64,000 nucleotides of DNA from Psychrobacillus sp. NEAU-3TGS (GCF_029955155.1 NZ_JAPNOZ010000012.1:515610-579609), one strand, 5' to 3'; shown: positions 17,666 through 29,535, numbered from the stretch's first letter. The notes: generated from the sequence alone by a model not told the origin. Numbers and translations are program-made.

Positions 17666-18910
17666 TTATTCCACTAAGTCTAACCAAGTACTATTCTCAG
17701 GCTGTAATTTTTGCAGTATCGCTACTACTTCCATTGCTTCGTCTCTTTTCCCTTCTTCTAGCAGGAAATAGACGTATGTTTCCAAAAATGCAGCATCCTC
17801 TTTATGTTCATTATATGCTAGTTTATAAAATGCATATGCTTCATCGTACAATTCTAAACGCTCATAGCTTTTCGCGATAAATGGATACATAGAAGACCAC
17901 TCAAAGTGTTGTTCCTTCAACGTTTCATACAGTTCGATTAACTCCTCATCCATCTCTTCTGTCGAAAATAAGGAAGAAAGAATAAAAATGGCATCCATGT
18001 ATTCAGGATCCAGAACAATTGCTTCTCGTAAAAATGATTCTGCTTCTTTCACTCTACCCAATTTAAGCGCAATTTTACCCGCAAATAAATAATATTCTTT
18101 CTCAAATTCATCTCTTGCTATCCCATCTGTGATTGCTTTCAAAGCTTCTTCATTTTTCTCGAGCATTGCATAAGTTTCCGCAAGCAGCATATACCCTGAG
18201 AAATAGTCTGGATCGATTTCAAGTAGGCTTTCTAAATGCTTTATAGCAGTTTCATAATGCTGTACTTGGAAGGAAGCATATGCTGCATGAAATAGGATAT
18301 CCGGAGCTACTTCCTTTTCTAACGCTTTCGCGTAGTAAGGAATCGCTTCCTCATAAGCTGCTCCTGCACTATAGATTTCCGCAAGCTTGAGCGATAAGTC
18401 CACTGCAGGAATTGCTCCTGGCTGCGGAATTAAATCTTCCATGATCCTTGCTGCTTCTAAATATCTACCAGTTTCGAATAATAGTTCTCCTTTTGCATAA
18501 AGAAGTAATGGCTCATTTGGCATAATGCCGATTGCTTCATTAATCTTTTGCTCAGCGACTTCGTATAATCCAATCATTTGATAATAATCAGCTAGTGTTA
18601 GAAGTGCTTGTGGATATGCTTCACTCGATTTATCTACTTTTGTAAGTAGTTCTAGGGCAGCATCCTCCTTATCCATTTCTAAATAAAGCTGTGCCTGGTC
18701 AATTTTCAGCTGATTTTCTTCAGGAAATAAATAATGTAGATGTTCTAATACATGTACCGCTTGCTGTAAAAAACCATACTGAGCTAATAAATCCGCAAGT
18801 TCGTATTGCTCATCTGGATTACCTTCCAATAAAAAAGCTTCCAGCAGCTCTCCTAATTTTTCTAAGTCTCCCTCTTCCATTGCACGGATAAAAGGCATCA
18901 TTTTTTCCAT
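17666..18910 (-). CDS. ypiA: TPR protein YpiA
   Basis: 414 residues made almost wholly of tetratricopeptide repeats, about ten, with 34-residue period: for example [60 protein letters not shown] and [20 protein letters not shown]. No enzymatic domain. TPR arrays mediate protein-protein contacts; the partner is unknown. The ATG at 18910 has only a weak GGTGAT upstream. First gene of ypiA-ypiB-ypiF. In B. subtilis this gene directly follows aroE (here aroA), but here a chemoreceptor gene lies between. Confidence 0.88.
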   Translation of the reverse strand: MEKMMPFIRAMEEGDLEKLGELLEAFLLEGNPDEQYELADLLAQYGFLQQAVHVLEHLHYLFPEENQLKIDQAQLYLEMDKEDAALELLTKVDKSSEAYPQALLTLADYYQMIGLYEVAEQKINEAIGIMPNEPLLLYAKGELLFETGRYLEAARIMEDLIPQPGAIPAVDLSLKLAEIYSAGAAYEEAIPYYAKALEKEVAPDILFHAAYASFQVQHYETAIKHLESLLEIDPDYFSGYMLLAETYAMLEKNEEALKAITDGIARDEFEKEYYLFAGKIALKLGRVKEAESFLREAIVLDPEYMDAIFILSSLFSTEEMDEELIELYETLKEQHFEWSSMYPFIAKSYERLELYDEAYAFYKLAYNEHKEDAAFLETYVYFLLEEGKRDEAMEVVAILQKLQPENSTWLDLVE

Positions 18911-18965
18911 ATCATCACCATACTTTCTCTATGTCTTTATCGTACAAGAACTATCGAATATGAAC

Positions 18966-18998
18966 AAGAAAAAAACTCTCCTAATTGATGGAGAGCTT
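18966..18998 (-). terminator. Terminator of the chemoreceptor gene
   Basis: On the minus strand GCTCTCC pairs with GGAGAGT around ATCAATTA, followed by seven T. Confidence 0.75.
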
Positions 18999-19126
18999 TT
19001 AAAAATTTCTTTAAAGTTAAATCCTAGTTGAACATTCTCCCTTTTTATGTAAATACAAGTGTAATTTTGCTACGCTTACATTCGCAAGGGAGATATGCTT
19101 TGTTATTTAATCCATTTAACAATCAA

Positions 19127-20818
19127 TTATAACTTGAATTGTCTTACGATGGCTTGTAAATCCTCCGCCATTTTGGAGAGACTAGTTGCAGAAGCTGTAA
19201 TCTCTTCCATTGAAGCAAGTTGCTCTTCTGAAGCGGAAGCTACATTTTGTGTATTAGAAGCGGAATATTGGGCAATTTTGGCCATTTCTTCTATGGAAGC
19301 ATTCACCTCTTCTACTCCTGCAGACATTTCTTCAGAAATAGCGGAAACTTCTTGGATTTGAGCGGTAACTTGTTCGATGGAAAGTAAAATTTTCTCAAAG
19401 CGCATGCCAGTTTCATCTACTATTACTTTACCGGTAGCAACTTCTTTCGTTCCTATTTCCATTACGTTTACTGCTTCGCTAGTATCTGCTTGAATTTGGT
19501 TGATGATCCCTGCTATTTGGTCTGCAGAGTCTCTGGATTGTTCTGCAAGCTTACGAACTTCATCCGCTACTACTGCAAATCCTTGTCCATGTTCTCCAGC
19601 ACGAGCGGCTTCTATCGCTGCATTTAAAGCCAGTAAATTTGTTTGGTCAGCTATTCCGGTAATAACCGCAATAATATTGCCAATTTCCTGTGAGAGGTTT
19701 CCTAATTTTTTTATACTTAAAGCAGACTCTTCTACTGCATTGTGGATGGTGTCCATTTGGTGAATCATTTGGCGAAGTGATTCATTTCCAAGGTTAGCTT
19801 CTTTATTTGTTTCAATTGCCGATTCGGAAACGGTGGATGAAGTCTCTGCTACTCGTTGAATTCCAACAGCCATTTCTTTCATAGCTTCGGATGATTCATT
19901 GGCAGTCACCACCTGTGTTTCCGATCCACTCGCTATATCCTGAATAGATGTTGCAATTTGTTCGGTTGCTTGAGAGGTCTGTTCCGCACTTGCCGTTAGT
20001 TCCTCTGCAGATGCTGCTACATGATTTGAGTTCATACCAACCTGTTCGATTACCATACGAAGATTTTCAGCCATAAGATTAAAGGAACCGACTAAATCTC
20101 CTATTTCATCTTTGTTTTTCACTTTAACCATTTCACCAGAAAGGTCCCCTTCTGCCATTTTTCTAGCTGAGTTCGCTAATGCTACAACTGGGTTGGAAAT
20201 AAGACGACCTATAACAATAGCGATGGCAATTCCAACTAAAACTGCAATGACTCCTATAGCTAAGACAAGCATGATTGTATTTTTGACCAATAAGGTGTTG
20301 TTAGCTCCACCTTCGTGTAGCAAATCATTTTGAAAGTCTGAAAGTTTAGCAACTGCCTCGTCAAGTTTGACTACTATTTCTTTTCCTTCCGTAGAAACAA
20401 GTGCCTCATATTCCTCGAATTTCTTCTGTTTTCTTAAATCGAATACCTTTTCTGAGAACTGCTCATAATCAGCTTGTATCTGATTGATATCTTCTAGCAT
20501 CTCAATTGCTACAGGAATTTTAAATTTAGATAATAAGGCATTGTATGCTGTTTTATAATTAGATACAGCAGTAGTATGCTCTTGGAGGGACCGCTCGTCT
20601 CCTAAAATTAAATACCCTCTCATCGCAATTATTTCTTGTTTGACCGCTACCTGCAATTCCCTTATTTCAACAGCTTTCATTGCTTTATCGTCCAATAAAT
20701 CAGTATATGAATTATTTACAGCAGTAATTTGGCTGTAGCTAATCCCAATCATAATGATTAATAATAGTAAAACTGCAGAAAATCCCCCAATCAGTTTTTT
20801 GTTAATCGTCCATTTCAT
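19127..20818 (-). CDS. Methyl-accepting chemotaxis protein
   Basis: 563 residues. TM1 is about 10-30 ([20 protein letters not shown]), a four-helix-bundle sensor domain spans about 35-185 (4HB_MCP type), TM2 is [24 protein letters not shown] follows at about 205-258, and the signalling domain contains the hairpin [21 protein letters not shown] with flanking methylation helices. A classic transmembrane chemoreceptor feeding CheA/CheW; ligand unknown. It sits between aroA and ypiA, where Bacillus usually has no chemoreceptor. Its GC style matches its neighbours. Confidence 0.94.
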   Translation of the reverse strand: MKWTINKKLIGGFSAVLLLLIIMIGISYSQITAVNNSYTDLLDDKAMKAVEIRELQVAVKQEIIAMRGYLILGDERSLQEHTTAVSNYKTAYNALLSKFKIPVAIEMLEDINQIQADYEQFSEKVFDLRKQKKFEEYEALVSTEGKEIVVKLDEAVAKLSDFQNDLLHEGGANNTLLVKNTIMLVLAIGVIAVLVGIAIAIVIGRLISNPVVALANSARKMAEGDLSGEMVKVKNKDEIGDLVGSFNLMAENLRMVIEQVGMNSNHVAASAEELTASAEQTSQATEQIATSIQDIASGSETQVVTANESSEAMKEMAVGIQRVAETSSTVSESAIETNKEANLGNESLRQMIHQMDTIHNAVEESALSIKKLGNLSQEIGNIIAVITGIADQTNLLALNAAIEAARAGEHGQGFAVVADEVRKLAEQSRDSADQIAGIINQIQADTSEAVNVMEIGTKEVATGKVIVDETGMRFEKILLSIEQVTAQIQEVSAISEEMSAGVEEVNASIEEMAKIAQYSASNTQNVASASEEQLASMEEITASATSLSKMAEDLQAIVRQFKL

Positions 20819-21149
20819 AGTAAAACTCCTTAATACTTATATATTTTTTCAACTGATTCAAACCTAATGTACACAACTAAGTCTAAAGTCTTGAAAATAC
20901 ACCTTTATCAAGTTAGCACAAAGAACTACAAAAGGGAAGTTCATTTACGATTTTTTAGTAGATTAACCCGTAAACTAGTATGTATTTAGACACAATTGCA
21001 GTAAAATTAGTGGATTTTGCAGGTAAATAGATAAATACAAGACCTTAAGTGGCAACATTTTGGAGAGGGCCAAACTAGACTTGCAGATTCATTATAGCGA
21101 GTTCAATAGAAATCCAACACGGCATCTAGCTTCACTATTACCCAATTAA
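20819..21149. other. Intergenic region upstream of chemoreceptor
   Basis: No gene seen. It ends with the flank of the GCAACCA array (CACTATTACCCAATTAATGG), which resembles the flank at about 35387-35403. Confidence 0.5.
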
Positions 21150-21266
21150 TGGTTAAGGGCAATCAAACATTCATTGAAAGCAACTAATTCTGTTCTTAAA
21201 GCAATCAAATCAGCATAAGAGCAACCAAATTACTAGTGAAAGCAACCAATCCCCAAAATAACAAGT
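21149..21266 (+). repeat. GCAACCA-type 21-nt period repeat, copy A
   Basis: TTAATGGTTAAGGGCAATCA begins the array; GCAACTAATTC, AAAGCAATCAAATCAGCA, GAGCAACCAAATTACTAGTG and AAAGCAACCAATCCCCAAAA follow at about 21-22-nt steps. Very similar in order and content to copy C at 35397-35516, including the CAAATCAGCA and GAGCAACCAAAT units. It lies in a gene-free gap. Confidence 0.7.
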
Positions 21267-21349
21267 TTCTTTGAATGAAACTAACAGGACTATAGTCCAT
21301 TATTTATAAACATTGCGAGTACCGACTGAAACGTTGCGCTTATTATCAG

Positions 21350-21485
21350 GCAGTCTTCTCCAAACAAATAAAGTGGCTATAATTACCGTAATTCATCGAG
21401 CCGCAGTCACGAGATTGACTCGTGTGTAATACGAGGGGGCCCTGATTGTAGCAAAAGTGTAGGCTAGCAATTTACTTAGTGGCAT
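21350..21485 (+). repeat. GC-richer intergenic repeat, family 2, copy 1
   Basis: Shares with 42675-42835: TCTTCTCCA, a GAGCCGCAGTCA-GAGA core, GTGTG-AA-ACGAG, and AGGCTAGC followed by TTACTT. About 65% similar by eye over 140 bp. Function unknown. Confidence 0.6.
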
Positions 21486-21503
21486 CTCTGTTACTTTTCC
21501 AAA

Positions 21504-21536
21504 CTAAAAAACTCTCCTATTTGAGGGAGAGTTTTG
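21504..21536 (-). terminator. Terminator hairpin downstream of aroA (second)
   Basis: On the minus strand AAAACTCTCCC pairs with GGAGAGTTTTTT around TCAAATA. Confidence 0.65.
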
Positions 21537-21578
21537 AATGATCTTTCACGTGCAGGTCCTAGTAAATAGAATGCAAAT

Positions 21579-21611
21579 AGACCAAGGACCTTTTCTAGGT
21601 TCCTTGGTCTG
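21579..21611 (-). terminator. Terminator hairpin of aroA (first)
   Basis: AGACCAAGGAACC pairs with GGTCCTTGGTCT; the T run is poor, so the hairpin at 21504-21536 may back it up. Confidence 0.6.
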
Positions 21612-21624
21612 AAAAGATTATCGT

Positions 21625-22914
21625 TTAACTGTTTCGCACACTTTCCAATTGTTCAAAAAAGGTCGGGTAAGAAACGGCAATGCATGCTGGATCATCTAAT
21701 GTAACAGCACTTGATGTTATTAAAGAAGCAATAGCCCCCATCATTCCAATACGATGATCTCCATAAGAAGTCAGGTCGCCTCCATGAAGAGGGGTTGGCC
21801 CTTCGATAATCATTCCGTCCTCTGTTGCAGTGATGTTCGCTCCGAGCTTTTTCAGTTCATTGACAACCGCATCGATTCGGTTTGTTTCTTTTACTTTTAA
21901 CTCTTCTGCATTTTTAATGACCGTTTTTCCTTCTGCCTGCGTTGCGAGTAAGGCAATGACGGGAATTTCGTCAATAAGTCGAGGAATCAAGTCTCCGCCT
22001 ATTTCTGTTCCTTTTAGGGAAGAGGCTTCGATTTCAATAGTCCCCATTTCTTCATGGCTATTATTTTCGGAATCATTAATCGACATTTTTGCTCCCATTG
22101 CTTGAAGCACATCAATAATACCTGTTCTTGTCCCGTTTAGCCCAACATTCGTTAACGTTAGCTTACTATTAGGTACGATGGCTCCCGCAACTAAAAAGAA
22201 GGCTGCAGACGAAATATCGCCTGGTACAACGACATGCGTGCCAGTAAGCTTCTGTCCGCCTCGTAGTCGAATCGTTTTGTTATCAACCGAAATTTCCGCT
22301 CCAAAATGTTGTAGCATCTTTTCTGTGTGATCACGAGAGGTTTCCATTTCTTCTACGACTGTTTCCCCTTCTGCATGTAATGCAGCGAGCAAAATCGCAG
22401 ACTTCACCTGTGCGCTTGCAACGGGCATTTGGTAGTGGATTGCTTTCAATTTTGTTCCTTCCACCGCAATTGGTGTAAATTGAGCATCCTCTCTGCCGAT
22501 AAAATGAGCGCCCATCTGCTTTAACGGAGCTGTTACCCGCTTCATCGGACGTTTTTGAATAGACTCATCTCCGATTAACACAGACGAAACATTGGAGCCT
22601 GCTAAAATACCGAGCATGAGTCTAGTAGTTGTTCCTGAGTTACCTGTATACAAAATCTCACTCGGCTCTTTCCATGCACCAATTCCATCACTTTTGACTT
22701 GAACGCTTTCTCCATCTACCGTTATTTCTACACCAAGCTTAGAGAAGCAATCAATTGTTGCTAAGCAATCGTCACTTTGTAAAAAGCCTTCGACAGTTGT
22801 TGTCCCTTCGGCGATAGCCCCAAACATAATGGAGCGATGAGATACAGACTTATCACCAGGAATTCGCAACGTACCTTGTAATGATGGCTGTGTATAATCT
22901 AATATTTTTCCCAT
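21625..22914 (-). CDS. aroA: 3-phosphoshikimate 1-carboxyvinyltransferase (EPSP synthase)
   Basis: 429 residues, the sixth step of the shikimate pathway (aroE in B. subtilis naming). Landmarks: [20 protein letters not shown] near the N-terminus, [16 protein letters not shown] (the phosphate-binding loop), [15 protein letters not shown], the RDHTEKML segment, [15 protein letters not shown], the catalytic [10 protein letters not shown] and [11 protein letters not shown], and [10 protein letters not shown] near the end. The frame extends 45 codons upstream, but GGGAGGT lies before the ATG at 22914. Last gene of aroC-aroB-aroH-hisC-tyrA-aroA. Confidence 0.97.
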   Translation of the reverse strand: MGKILDYTQPSLQGTLRIPGDKSVSHRSIMFGAIAEGTTTVEGFLQSDDCLATIDCFSKLGVEITVDGESVQVKSDGIGAWKEPSEILYTGNSGTTTRLMLGILAGSNVSSVLIGDESIQKRPMKRVTAPLKQMGAHFIGREDAQFTPIAVEGTKLKAIHYQMPVASAQVKSAILLAALHAEGETVVEEMETSRDHTEKMLQHFGAEISVDNKTIRLRGGQKLTGTHVVVPGDISSAAFFLVAGAIVPNSKLTLTNVGLNGTRTGIIDVLQAMGAKMSINDSENNSHEEMGTIEIEASSLKGTEIGGDLIPRLIDEIPVIALLATQAEGKTVIKNAEELKVKETNRIDAVVNELKKLGANITATEDGMIIEGPTPLHGGDLTSYGDHRIGMMGAIASLITSSAVTLDDPACIAVSYPTFFEQLESVRNS

Positions 22915-22927
22915 AACGATTACCTCC

Positions 22928-24028
22928 CTAAGAAATATATGTTTCAAATGTTGTATTGTTCGCAATACATTCGACTGCTTTTGCACGATCTTCCATCGTC
23001 TGAAAACTAATGACCAAAATACCAAAAACGTCCACACGTGTTTCGACAATTCGAATGTTTGTAATACTAATACGATCTTTCGCTAAATATCCTGTGACTT
23101 CTGAAATAACCCCTGGATAGTCAGGTACGTCCACATACAAATCATATACAGTGAACATTGCACCTTGCTCATTAATCGGCAACTCATCTCGCACTTTTTT
23201 AGCCGTCCGAAAATAAGTTTCAATATCTTCCGCATCTGATTGTAAAAGTAGGTTTTGCAGTTTTATCATTTCATCGATCCACGCTTGAAGCTGATGACTT
23301 AACTCATATCGGTTTTGAAGCGTGATGTCTCTCCACATAATAGGGTTTGACGAAGCGATTCTTGTTAAATCGCGGAAGCCCCCTGCTGCAAGCTGCTTAG
23401 TGAACGGAAATTGTTCATTTTCAAAAGCAAGCTGATGTACAAGTGATGCTGCTACTAAATGCGGGAAATGACTTACTACTGCCGTCATATGATCATGCTC
23501 CTCTGCACTCACTTGCACAACTTTTGCTTTTGTTACTTCCAACAAGCTCGATAGTCTGTTTACTTTATCTGTGCTCTCATTTGGAAAAGGAGTTAGCAAA
23601 TAATACGCATTTTCAAATAGATGCGCTCTTGCTGCTTCTACCCCACTTTTATGTGAACCAGCCATAGGGTGTCCACCGATAAAAGTGATGCCTTGCTCTT
23701 TTAAAGTTTTAGCAGCTTTCATGATTTCATTTTTTGTACTACCAGTATCTGTTACAATGACCTGTTCTTTTAGTGGCCAACCTGCCAACTCGTTCATCAA
23801 GCGAATGGTTTCATTTACAGGAGTTGCGAATATAATGATATCTGCAAACGCTGCAGCGTCTTTCATATAAACTGCCATCTCATCGATGACACCAATCCTT
23901 TTCGCTGTTCGAAGTGCATGCGTGTTGGCGTCATAACCAATAATTTTTACATCGTTATTTCTTTTTAAACCAAGCGCTAGTGATCCGCCTATTAAACCAA
24001 GTCCTATGATGAAAACCGTTTGTTTCAT
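22928..24028 (-). CDS. tyrA: Prephenate dehydrogenase
   Basis: 366 residues. The NAD-binding [15 protein letters not shown] motif is at the N-terminus, followed by [11 protein letters not shown] and [20 protein letters not shown], the prephenate-binding signature, and a C-terminal ACT domain ([20 protein letters not shown]) for tyrosine feedback. It makes 4-hydroxyphenylpyruvate. Its stop/start region overlaps hisC by one base, indicating translational coupling. Confidence 0.96.
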   Translation of the reverse strand: MKQTVFIIGLGLIGGSLALGLKRNNDVKIIGYDANTHALRTAKRIGVIDEMAVYMKDAAAFADIIIFATPVNETIRLMNELAGWPLKEQVIVTDTGSTKNEIMKAAKTLKEQGITFIGGHPMAGSHKSGVEAARAHLFENAYYLLTPFPNESTDKVNRLSSLLEVTKAKVVQVSAEEHDHMTAVVSHFPHLVAASLVHQLAFENEQFPFTKQLAAGGFRDLTRIASSNPIMWRDITLQNRYELSHQLQAWIDEMIKLQNLLLQSDAEDIETYFRTAKKVRDELPINEQGAMFTVYDLYVDVPDYPGVISEVTGYLAKDRISITNIRIVETRVDVFGILVISFQTMEDRAKAVECIANNTTFETYIS

Positions 24029-25128
24029 TATAAAATGCCTTCCTCGTGTAAAACTTCGTCTAATTTTTGCAATAACTCTGCGTTTTGCTCTTCCGTTCCA
24101 ATCGTAATTCGAAGATATCCAGGTTTCCCAAGCGCATTTCCGCTACGAACGATAAATCCACGTTTCATCAATCCTTGGAACACAGCATCACTATCTGCCT
24201 TCACTTCCATGAATATAAAGTTTGTATGAGAAGGATAAAAATGGAGATTGCGTTCTGCACAGTATGCTTCATATTGTGCTTTACCAGCATTATTTTTTTC
24301 TCTACACGATTCGATAAATGCTTGGTCCTCTAACCCGATGATTGCGACTTCTTGACTTAATACGGTGTTATTAAATGGCTCGCGTGTTGGCTCTAATTGA
24401 CTAATTACTTCTTCCGAACCAATTGCATAACCTACTCGGAAACTAGCTAAGCCGTAAGCTTTAGAGAAAGTGCGCATGATTAATACATTAGGGTGTTTGT
24501 CTAGTAATTGAATAGAGTCTTCATATGTTTCATCTGTTATGTATTCTGTATAAGCTTCGTCCAGCACGATTAATACATCATTCGGTACTTTTTCTACAAA
24601 TGCTTTAATTTTATCGCTAGCAATAAGTGTTCCTGTTGGATTATTCGGATTACAAATCCATACAATAGCGGTATTTTCATCCACTGTCTCCGCCATTTTA
24701 TCTAAATCATGCTCTCCATTTTCAAGTAAAGGAACCGTTCTAACTTCTGCTCCTTCTACAATCGCATTATGCTTGTATTGGCCAAATGTTAGATCTGCAA
24801 CTACTGTATTTAGGCCTGGTTGTAGTAACGCTCTTGAAACGATTAAAATATTTTCATCTGAGCCATTTCCAAATAGTAATTGCTTTTCTGAAACGTTTAG
24901 ATACTCTGCAACAGCCGTGCGTAATTTAGATGCATAACCATCCGGATAAATAGCGTAGTTGATATCAGCACTATCTAAGTATGCCTTAACTTTAGAAGAT
25001 GCTCCGTATGGATTTTCATTCGATGCAAGTTTCGTTACCTTACTTAAGTTAAACATTTTTTTTACTTCATCTGTTGTTTTTCCCGGTTGGTATGCTTGTA
25101 ATCCAGCAATTTGTTTTTTGAATTTCAT
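24028..25128 (-). CDS. hisC: Histidinol-phosphate/aromatic aminotransferase
   Basis: 366 residues, class I/II PLP aminotransferase. Landmarks: SNENPYGASSKV, YPDGYASKLRTAVAEYL, FGNGSDENILIVSRAL, WICNPNNPTGTLI, VLDEAYTEY, and the PLP lysine in MRTFSKAYGLASFRVGY. In Bacillus this enzyme serves both histidine and Tyr/Phe synthesis, which fits its place next to tyrA. Starts at ATG 25128 after GAGG; a GTG just upstream is less well placed. Here it directly follows aroH (24 nt), where B. subtilis has the trp genes. Confidence 0.95.
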   Translation of the reverse strand: MKFKKQIAGLQAYQPGKTTDEVKKMFNLSKVTKLASNENPYGASSKVKAYLDSADINYAIYPDGYASKLRTAVAEYLNVSEKQLLFGNGSDENILIVSRALLQPGLNTVVADLTFGQYKHNAIVEGAEVRTVPLLENGEHDLDKMAETVDENTAIVWICNPNNPTGTLIASDKIKAFVEKVPNDVLIVLDEAYTEYITDETYEDSIQLLDKHPNVLIMRTFSKAYGLASFRVGYAIGSEEVISQLEPTREPFNNTVLSQEVAIIGLEDQAFIESCREKNNAGKAQYEAYCAERNLHFYPSHTNFIFMEVKADSDAVFQGLMKRGFIVRSGNALGKPGYLRITIGTEEQNAELLQKLDEVLHEEGIL

Positions 25129-25152
25129 CACATAGGTCCTCGTTTCTATAAG

Positions 25153-25515
25153 TTATTTCACTAGGTCTGGTCTTAATGCAACTGCATGGTTTAAATAGAT
25201 ATGCTCGATATCTTGTTGTTTTTTTTCAGTGTTTATATGCATTAAAAGCCTAACGCATTTTTCTAGCGCATTTGGTACATCCATTTCATGTGTGCACATT
25301 ACTGGTACATAGGTCCATCCTTCTAGGCTTCTCACTGCTCTCGCAGGAAATGCGGATGTTATGTCTGTCGTCGTTGAAATAATGACCGATGCAATATCCT
25401 CGGGCTGTACATCATTTGCTTTAGCCATTTCTTGTACAAGACGGCTTGTTTCTAGCAATACTTCTTCATTTGAATCGGCTGTTACCGTTGTTGCACCTCT
25501 AACTCCCCTGATCAT
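25153..25515 (-). CDS. aroH: Chorismate mutase (AroH type)
   Basis: 120 residues, monofunctional chorismate mutase of the AroH trimeric fold. The start MIRGVRGATTVTADSNEEVL carries the active-site arginine; STTTDITSAFPARAVRSL and the VPVMCTHEMDVP segment complete the site. It converts chorismate to prephenate for tyrA and pheA. Four bases after aroB and 24 before hisC, so part of one operon. Confidence 0.96.
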   Translation of the reverse strand: MIRGVRGATTVTADSNEEVLLETSRLVQEMAKANDVQPEDIASVIISTTTDITSAFPARAVRSLEGWTYVPVMCTHEMDVPNALEKCVRLLMHINTEKKQQDIEHIYLNHAVALRPDLVK

Positions 25516-25519
25516 CTAA

Positions 25520-26602
25520 TCACTCCTTGATCCACTTTCTCAGCTGCTCGTCGCAATGTTGTACATCGCTCATCGAAATTACTTGTACAAAAGGCTCTCC
25601 AATTACTTGAAGCAATGCAAAATGGAGCTCTCCATTCGTTGTTTTCTTATCCTTTAACATAAACCCTGCTAATTGCTCAAACGAACATTCAAGTACATGC
25701 TGAAAATTGTATCCTAGTCTAGTAGCAAGCTCATATACTGTTTTGGCATAGCCTGCTTCTACATTCCCGTGCATTTCGCTCAACATTAAAGCGGGAATCA
25801 TACCAATCATCACTGCTTCACCATGTGTAATTTTACCGTACCCAACAGTTGCTTCGATCGCATGTCCATATGTATGACCAAAATTTAAATATTTGCGGTA
25901 CGATTGTTCTTTTTCATCGAGTTCCACAATACGCGCTTTGACACGAATCCCTTTTTCTAGCCATTGTAATAATGTTTCATTGTCGATAGATTCGATATTA
26001 GGTAATGCAAAAAACTCATCCACCCACTCAGCATCGCTAATTAGTGCATGTTTAATCACTTCTGCGAGTCCCGAACGAACTTCTGCTTCTGGTAAAGTAG
26101 CTAGAAAATGAAAATCGTAAATGACCGCTTGTGGCTGATAAAAAGCACCGATCATATTCTTGCCATTCGGATGATTAATGGCTGTCTTTCCACCAACCGC
26201 ACTATCATGCGCTAAAATAGTTGTAGGTATTTGATAAAATGGAATGCCGCGCATAAAAGTAGCCGCAACAAATCCCGTTAAATCTCCTACTGCTCCTCCA
26301 CCTAACGCGAACAGCGCCGAGTTCCTCGAACAATTTTCTTGTAGTAAAAATGTTTGCACATCAAAATATGCCTCGAAATTTTTACACGCTTCTCCATTTG
26401 GCACAATATAAACTTTAAATGGGAATGAAAAATGCTTGCGAACATATTGTTCATGTAGACTCCAAACATGCTCGTCCGTAATAATCACTAACTGATCGGC
26501 TTTTTCTAAAGCAGCCTTATACCGTATACAAAAATCTTTTAATATATTTTCTCCTAAATGCACTTCATATGAAGCATCGGTTGTTTTTACCGGGATATTC
26601 AC
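25520..26602 (-). CDS. aroB: 3-dehydroquinate synthase
   Basis: 360 residues. NAD-binding ALGGGAVGDLTGFVAATFMR, active-site QIPTTILAHDSAVGGKTAI, and the zinc-binding NFGHTYGHAIE plus HGEAVMIGM are all in place. Converts DAHP to 3-dehydroquinate, step two of the shikimate pathway. Three bases separate it from aroC upstream. Confidence 0.97.
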   Translation of the reverse strand: MNIPVKTTDASYEVHLGENILKDFCIRYKAALEKADQLVIITDEHVWSLHEQYVRKHFSFPFKVYIVPNGEACKNFEAYFDVQTFLLQENCSRNSALFALGGGAVGDLTGFVAATFMRGIPFYQIPTTILAHDSAVGGKTAINHPNGKNMIGAFYQPQAVIYDFHFLATLPEAEVRSGLAEVIKHALISDAEWVDEFFALPNIESIDNETLLQWLEKGIRVKARIVELDEKEQSYRKYLNFGHTYGHAIEATVGYGKITHGEAVMIGMIPALMLSEMHGNVEAGYAKTVYELATRLGYNFQHVLECSFEQLAGFMLKDKKTTNGELHFALLQVIGEPFVQVISMSDVQHCDEQLRKWIKE

Positions 26603-26605
26603 GAC

Positions 26606-27787
26606 TTAAAACCCCTTTGTATAAGCTCGATGTCTTTCTATTTCCGCTTTTAATGAATCCATTTTATCGCCATTGAATGTATCTAATACCGCTTGCGCAA
26701 TTTCCCATGCGATGACTGCTTCCGCAACTACAGACGATGCAGGTACCGCACAGCTATCAGATCTCTCAATACTCGCTTTAAACGGTTCTTTTGTATCTAT
26801 ATCAACGCTTTGTAATGGCTTATAAAGCGTCGGAATAGGTTTCATAACCCCTCTTACGACGATTGGCATTCCTGTCGACATACCGCCCTCTAAACCGCCT
26901 AAACGATTCGTATCACGTGTATATCCTTCTTCTTCACTCCAGGAAATCTGATCGTGAACTTGACTACCAAATAAATTCGCCATTTCAAACCCTAATCCAA
27001 TTTCTACACCCTTAAATGCATTAATACTCATCATAGCCATTGCCAATTTCGCATCTAATTTGCGATCATAATGAACATAGCTTCCGACACCTGCTGGCAT
27101 TCCTGAGATAATCACCTCTACAACACCACCGATTGTATCACCCGCTTTTTTCGCATTGTCGATTGCTTCCACCATTTTTTCAGAAGCTTCAGAATCCAAA
27201 CAATAGACAGGATCTGCTTCGACAATTTCACGAATCTCTTCGATCGATTTGCCATTAGCTAATCCTAAGTCCGCTTCGATTCCACCAATTTTCGTTACAT
27301 GAGCAACGATGGAGATGCCTAATTCGCTTAATAATTGTTTTGCCACTGCTCCTACTGCAACTCGTACAGTCGTTTCACGTGCCGAAGAACGCTCTAACAC
27401 ATTGCGCAAATCACGATGACCGTATTTCATTCCACCAACTAAATCGGCATGTCCTGGACGTGGTCTTGTAATTTGTCGTTTAATATCCTCTGGATCAATA
27501 TCTTCACTTAATGGTTCAATGCCCATAATATTCGTCCAATGTTTCCAGTCATCGTTGTTTACGACTAGACACACCGGTGATCCTAATGATTTTCCGTGGC
27601 GTACACCTGCAGTAATGGCTACTGTATCCTTTTCAATCTGCATTCTTCTTCCACGACCGTGGCCGCCTTGGCGACGTTTCAATTCTTTATTTATCTGTTC
27701 ACTTGTAATTTCTAATTGGGCTGGTAACCCTTCTATAATTGCTGTAAGTTGTGGTCCATGTGACTCACCTGCTGTTAAATAACGCAC
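26606..27787 (-). CDS. aroC: Chorismate synthase
   Basis: 393 residues (aroF in B. subtilis naming, 390 there). Signatures: [53 protein letters not shown] and [23 protein letters not shown]-dependent last step to chorismate. The open frame extends 14 codons upstream, but the GTG at 27787 follows AAGGGGGAAAG at normal distance and begins the conserved N-terminus. First gene of the aromatic operon, 98 nt after cheR. Confidence 0.97.
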   Translation of the reverse strand: MRYLTAGESHGPQLTAIIEGLPAQLEITSEQINKELKRRQGGHGRGRRMQIEKDTVAITAGVRHGKSLGSPVCLVVNNDDWKHWTNIMGIEPLSEDIDPEDIKRQITRPRPGHADLVGGMKYGHRDLRNVLERSSARETTVRVAVGAVAKQLLSELGISIVAHVTKIGGIEADLGLANGKSIEEIREIVEADPVYCLDSEASEKMVEAIDNAKKAGDTIGGVVEVIISGMPAGVGSYVHYDRKLDAKLAMAMMSINAFKGVEIGLGFEMANLFGSQVHDQISWSEEEGYTRDTNRLGGLEGGMSTGMPIVVRGVMKPIPTLYKPLQSVDIDTKEPFKASIERSDSCAVPASSVVAEAVIAWEIAQAVLDTFNGDKMDSLKAEIERHRAYTKGF

Positions 27788-27856
27788 AACACTTTCCCCC
27801 TTCAACTCGCTAAAGTATTTATATTCCACTATAACATAGAATCTTTCTCAAAGTAA

Positions 27857-28679
<823 letters not shown>

Positions 28680-28721
28680 CTATGTATAGTATATCGCAAT
28701 CAGTCCATTTCGAATATAGAA

Positions 28722-28756
28722 AAAGACAGACAAATGTGAACACTTGTCTGTCTTTT
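28722..28756. terminator. Bidirectional terminator between ndk and cheR
   Basis: AAAGACAGACAA pairs with TTGTCTGTCTTT around ATGTGAACAC, with A and T runs at the two ends. Confidence 0.85.
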
Positions 28757-28774
28757 TAAAATTGGATTTAAGAA

Positions 28775-28900
28775 TTGTCCAGCTGTACCTCCTAGCTTCT
28801 CGGGGTCAAATAACCTTCCCTCCATGAAGTCAAAGGGCGACTTCTTGGAGGAAAGAACATTTGCCTGTCGAAGCTGACACAGGCGGCTCCACTTTTCTTT
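28775..28900 (+). repeat. Structured intergenic repeat downstream of ndk
   Basis: A GC-rich block (GTCCAGCTGTACCTCCTAGC ... CTCGGGGTCAAATAACC) with two strong hairpins: CCTCCATGAAGTC facing GACTTCTTGGAGG and GCCTGTC facing GACACAGGC. The wording CGGGGTCAAATAACCTTCCC is familiar from many Bacillaceae intergenic regions. Only one copy is in this window. Confidence 0.65.
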
Positions 28901-29347
28901 TTAGTTAATCCAGTTGTTAGCGTCTTTAGCGTATGCTACTAATTCTTCTTGTTTGAAGAATAGACCGATTTCGCGTTCAGCGCTTTCTGGTGAGTCAGAA
29001 CCGTGGATGATGTTTTTACCAACAGTTACTGCGAAATCTCCGCGGATAGTTCCTGGAGCTGATTCTTTAGGATTTGTAGCACCCATCATAAGACGAGCTG
29101 TTGAAATAACGTTTTCCCCTTCCCAAACCATAGCGAAAACTGGTCCAGAAGTGATGAATTCTACTAATTCACCAAAGAATGGGCGTTCTTTGTGCTCTCC
29201 GTAATGTTGTTCAGCTAATTCAGTTGGGATTTGCATTAATTTTGCTCCAACTAATTGATATCCTTTTTTCTCAAAACGACTTACGATTTCACCGATTAGG
29301 TTACGTTGTACGCCATCAGGTTTTACCATTAAAAATGTTTTTTCCAT
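28901..29347 (-). CDS. ndk: Nucleoside diphosphate kinase
   Basis: 148 residues. [20 protein letters not shown] start, [20 protein letters not shown], and the phosphohistidine H115 in [15 protein letters not shown]. Balances NTP pools by gamma-phosphate transfer. The ATG at 29347 follows AGGAGTG; an ATG three codons earlier is less well spaced. Between hepT and cheR as in Bacillus. Confidence 0.97.
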   Translation of the reverse strand: MEKTFLMVKPDGVQRNLIGEIVSRFEKKGYQLVGAKLMQIPTELAEQHYGEHKERPFFGELVEFITSGPVFAMVWEGENVISTARLMMGATNPKESAPGTIRGDFAVTVGKNIIHGSDSPESAEREIGLFFKQEELVAYAKDANNWIN

Positions 29348-29380
29348 GATTAACACTCCTCAAATAAATATAATAAGCTT

Positions 29381-29535
29381 AAGTGAAACTTCCATCAGTC
29401 GGGGTTCTTTCCCCCTATTTATGGATAGTTGAACCAATCGTGGTTTTACAGGCTGTAAGTTTATGTAGGATCTTACAACTGTTAAACCGGGATAAAATTC
29501 TCCACCGTTAAAAATAGTATCACTATGAGCTATCT
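29381..29535. repeat. Element-end-like sequence between hepT and ndk
   Basis: Starts AAGTGAAACTTCCATCAGTC-GGGG, very like AAGTGAAACTTCAAACAGTG-GGG at 49400. It is followed by the hairpin GGGGTTCTTTCCCC and by ATTATAGTGGTT-like weak structure. The 60-codon frame here has no ribosome binding site. It may be an end of an IS200/IS605-like or MITE-type element, but the assignment is not proven. Confidence 0.4.
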
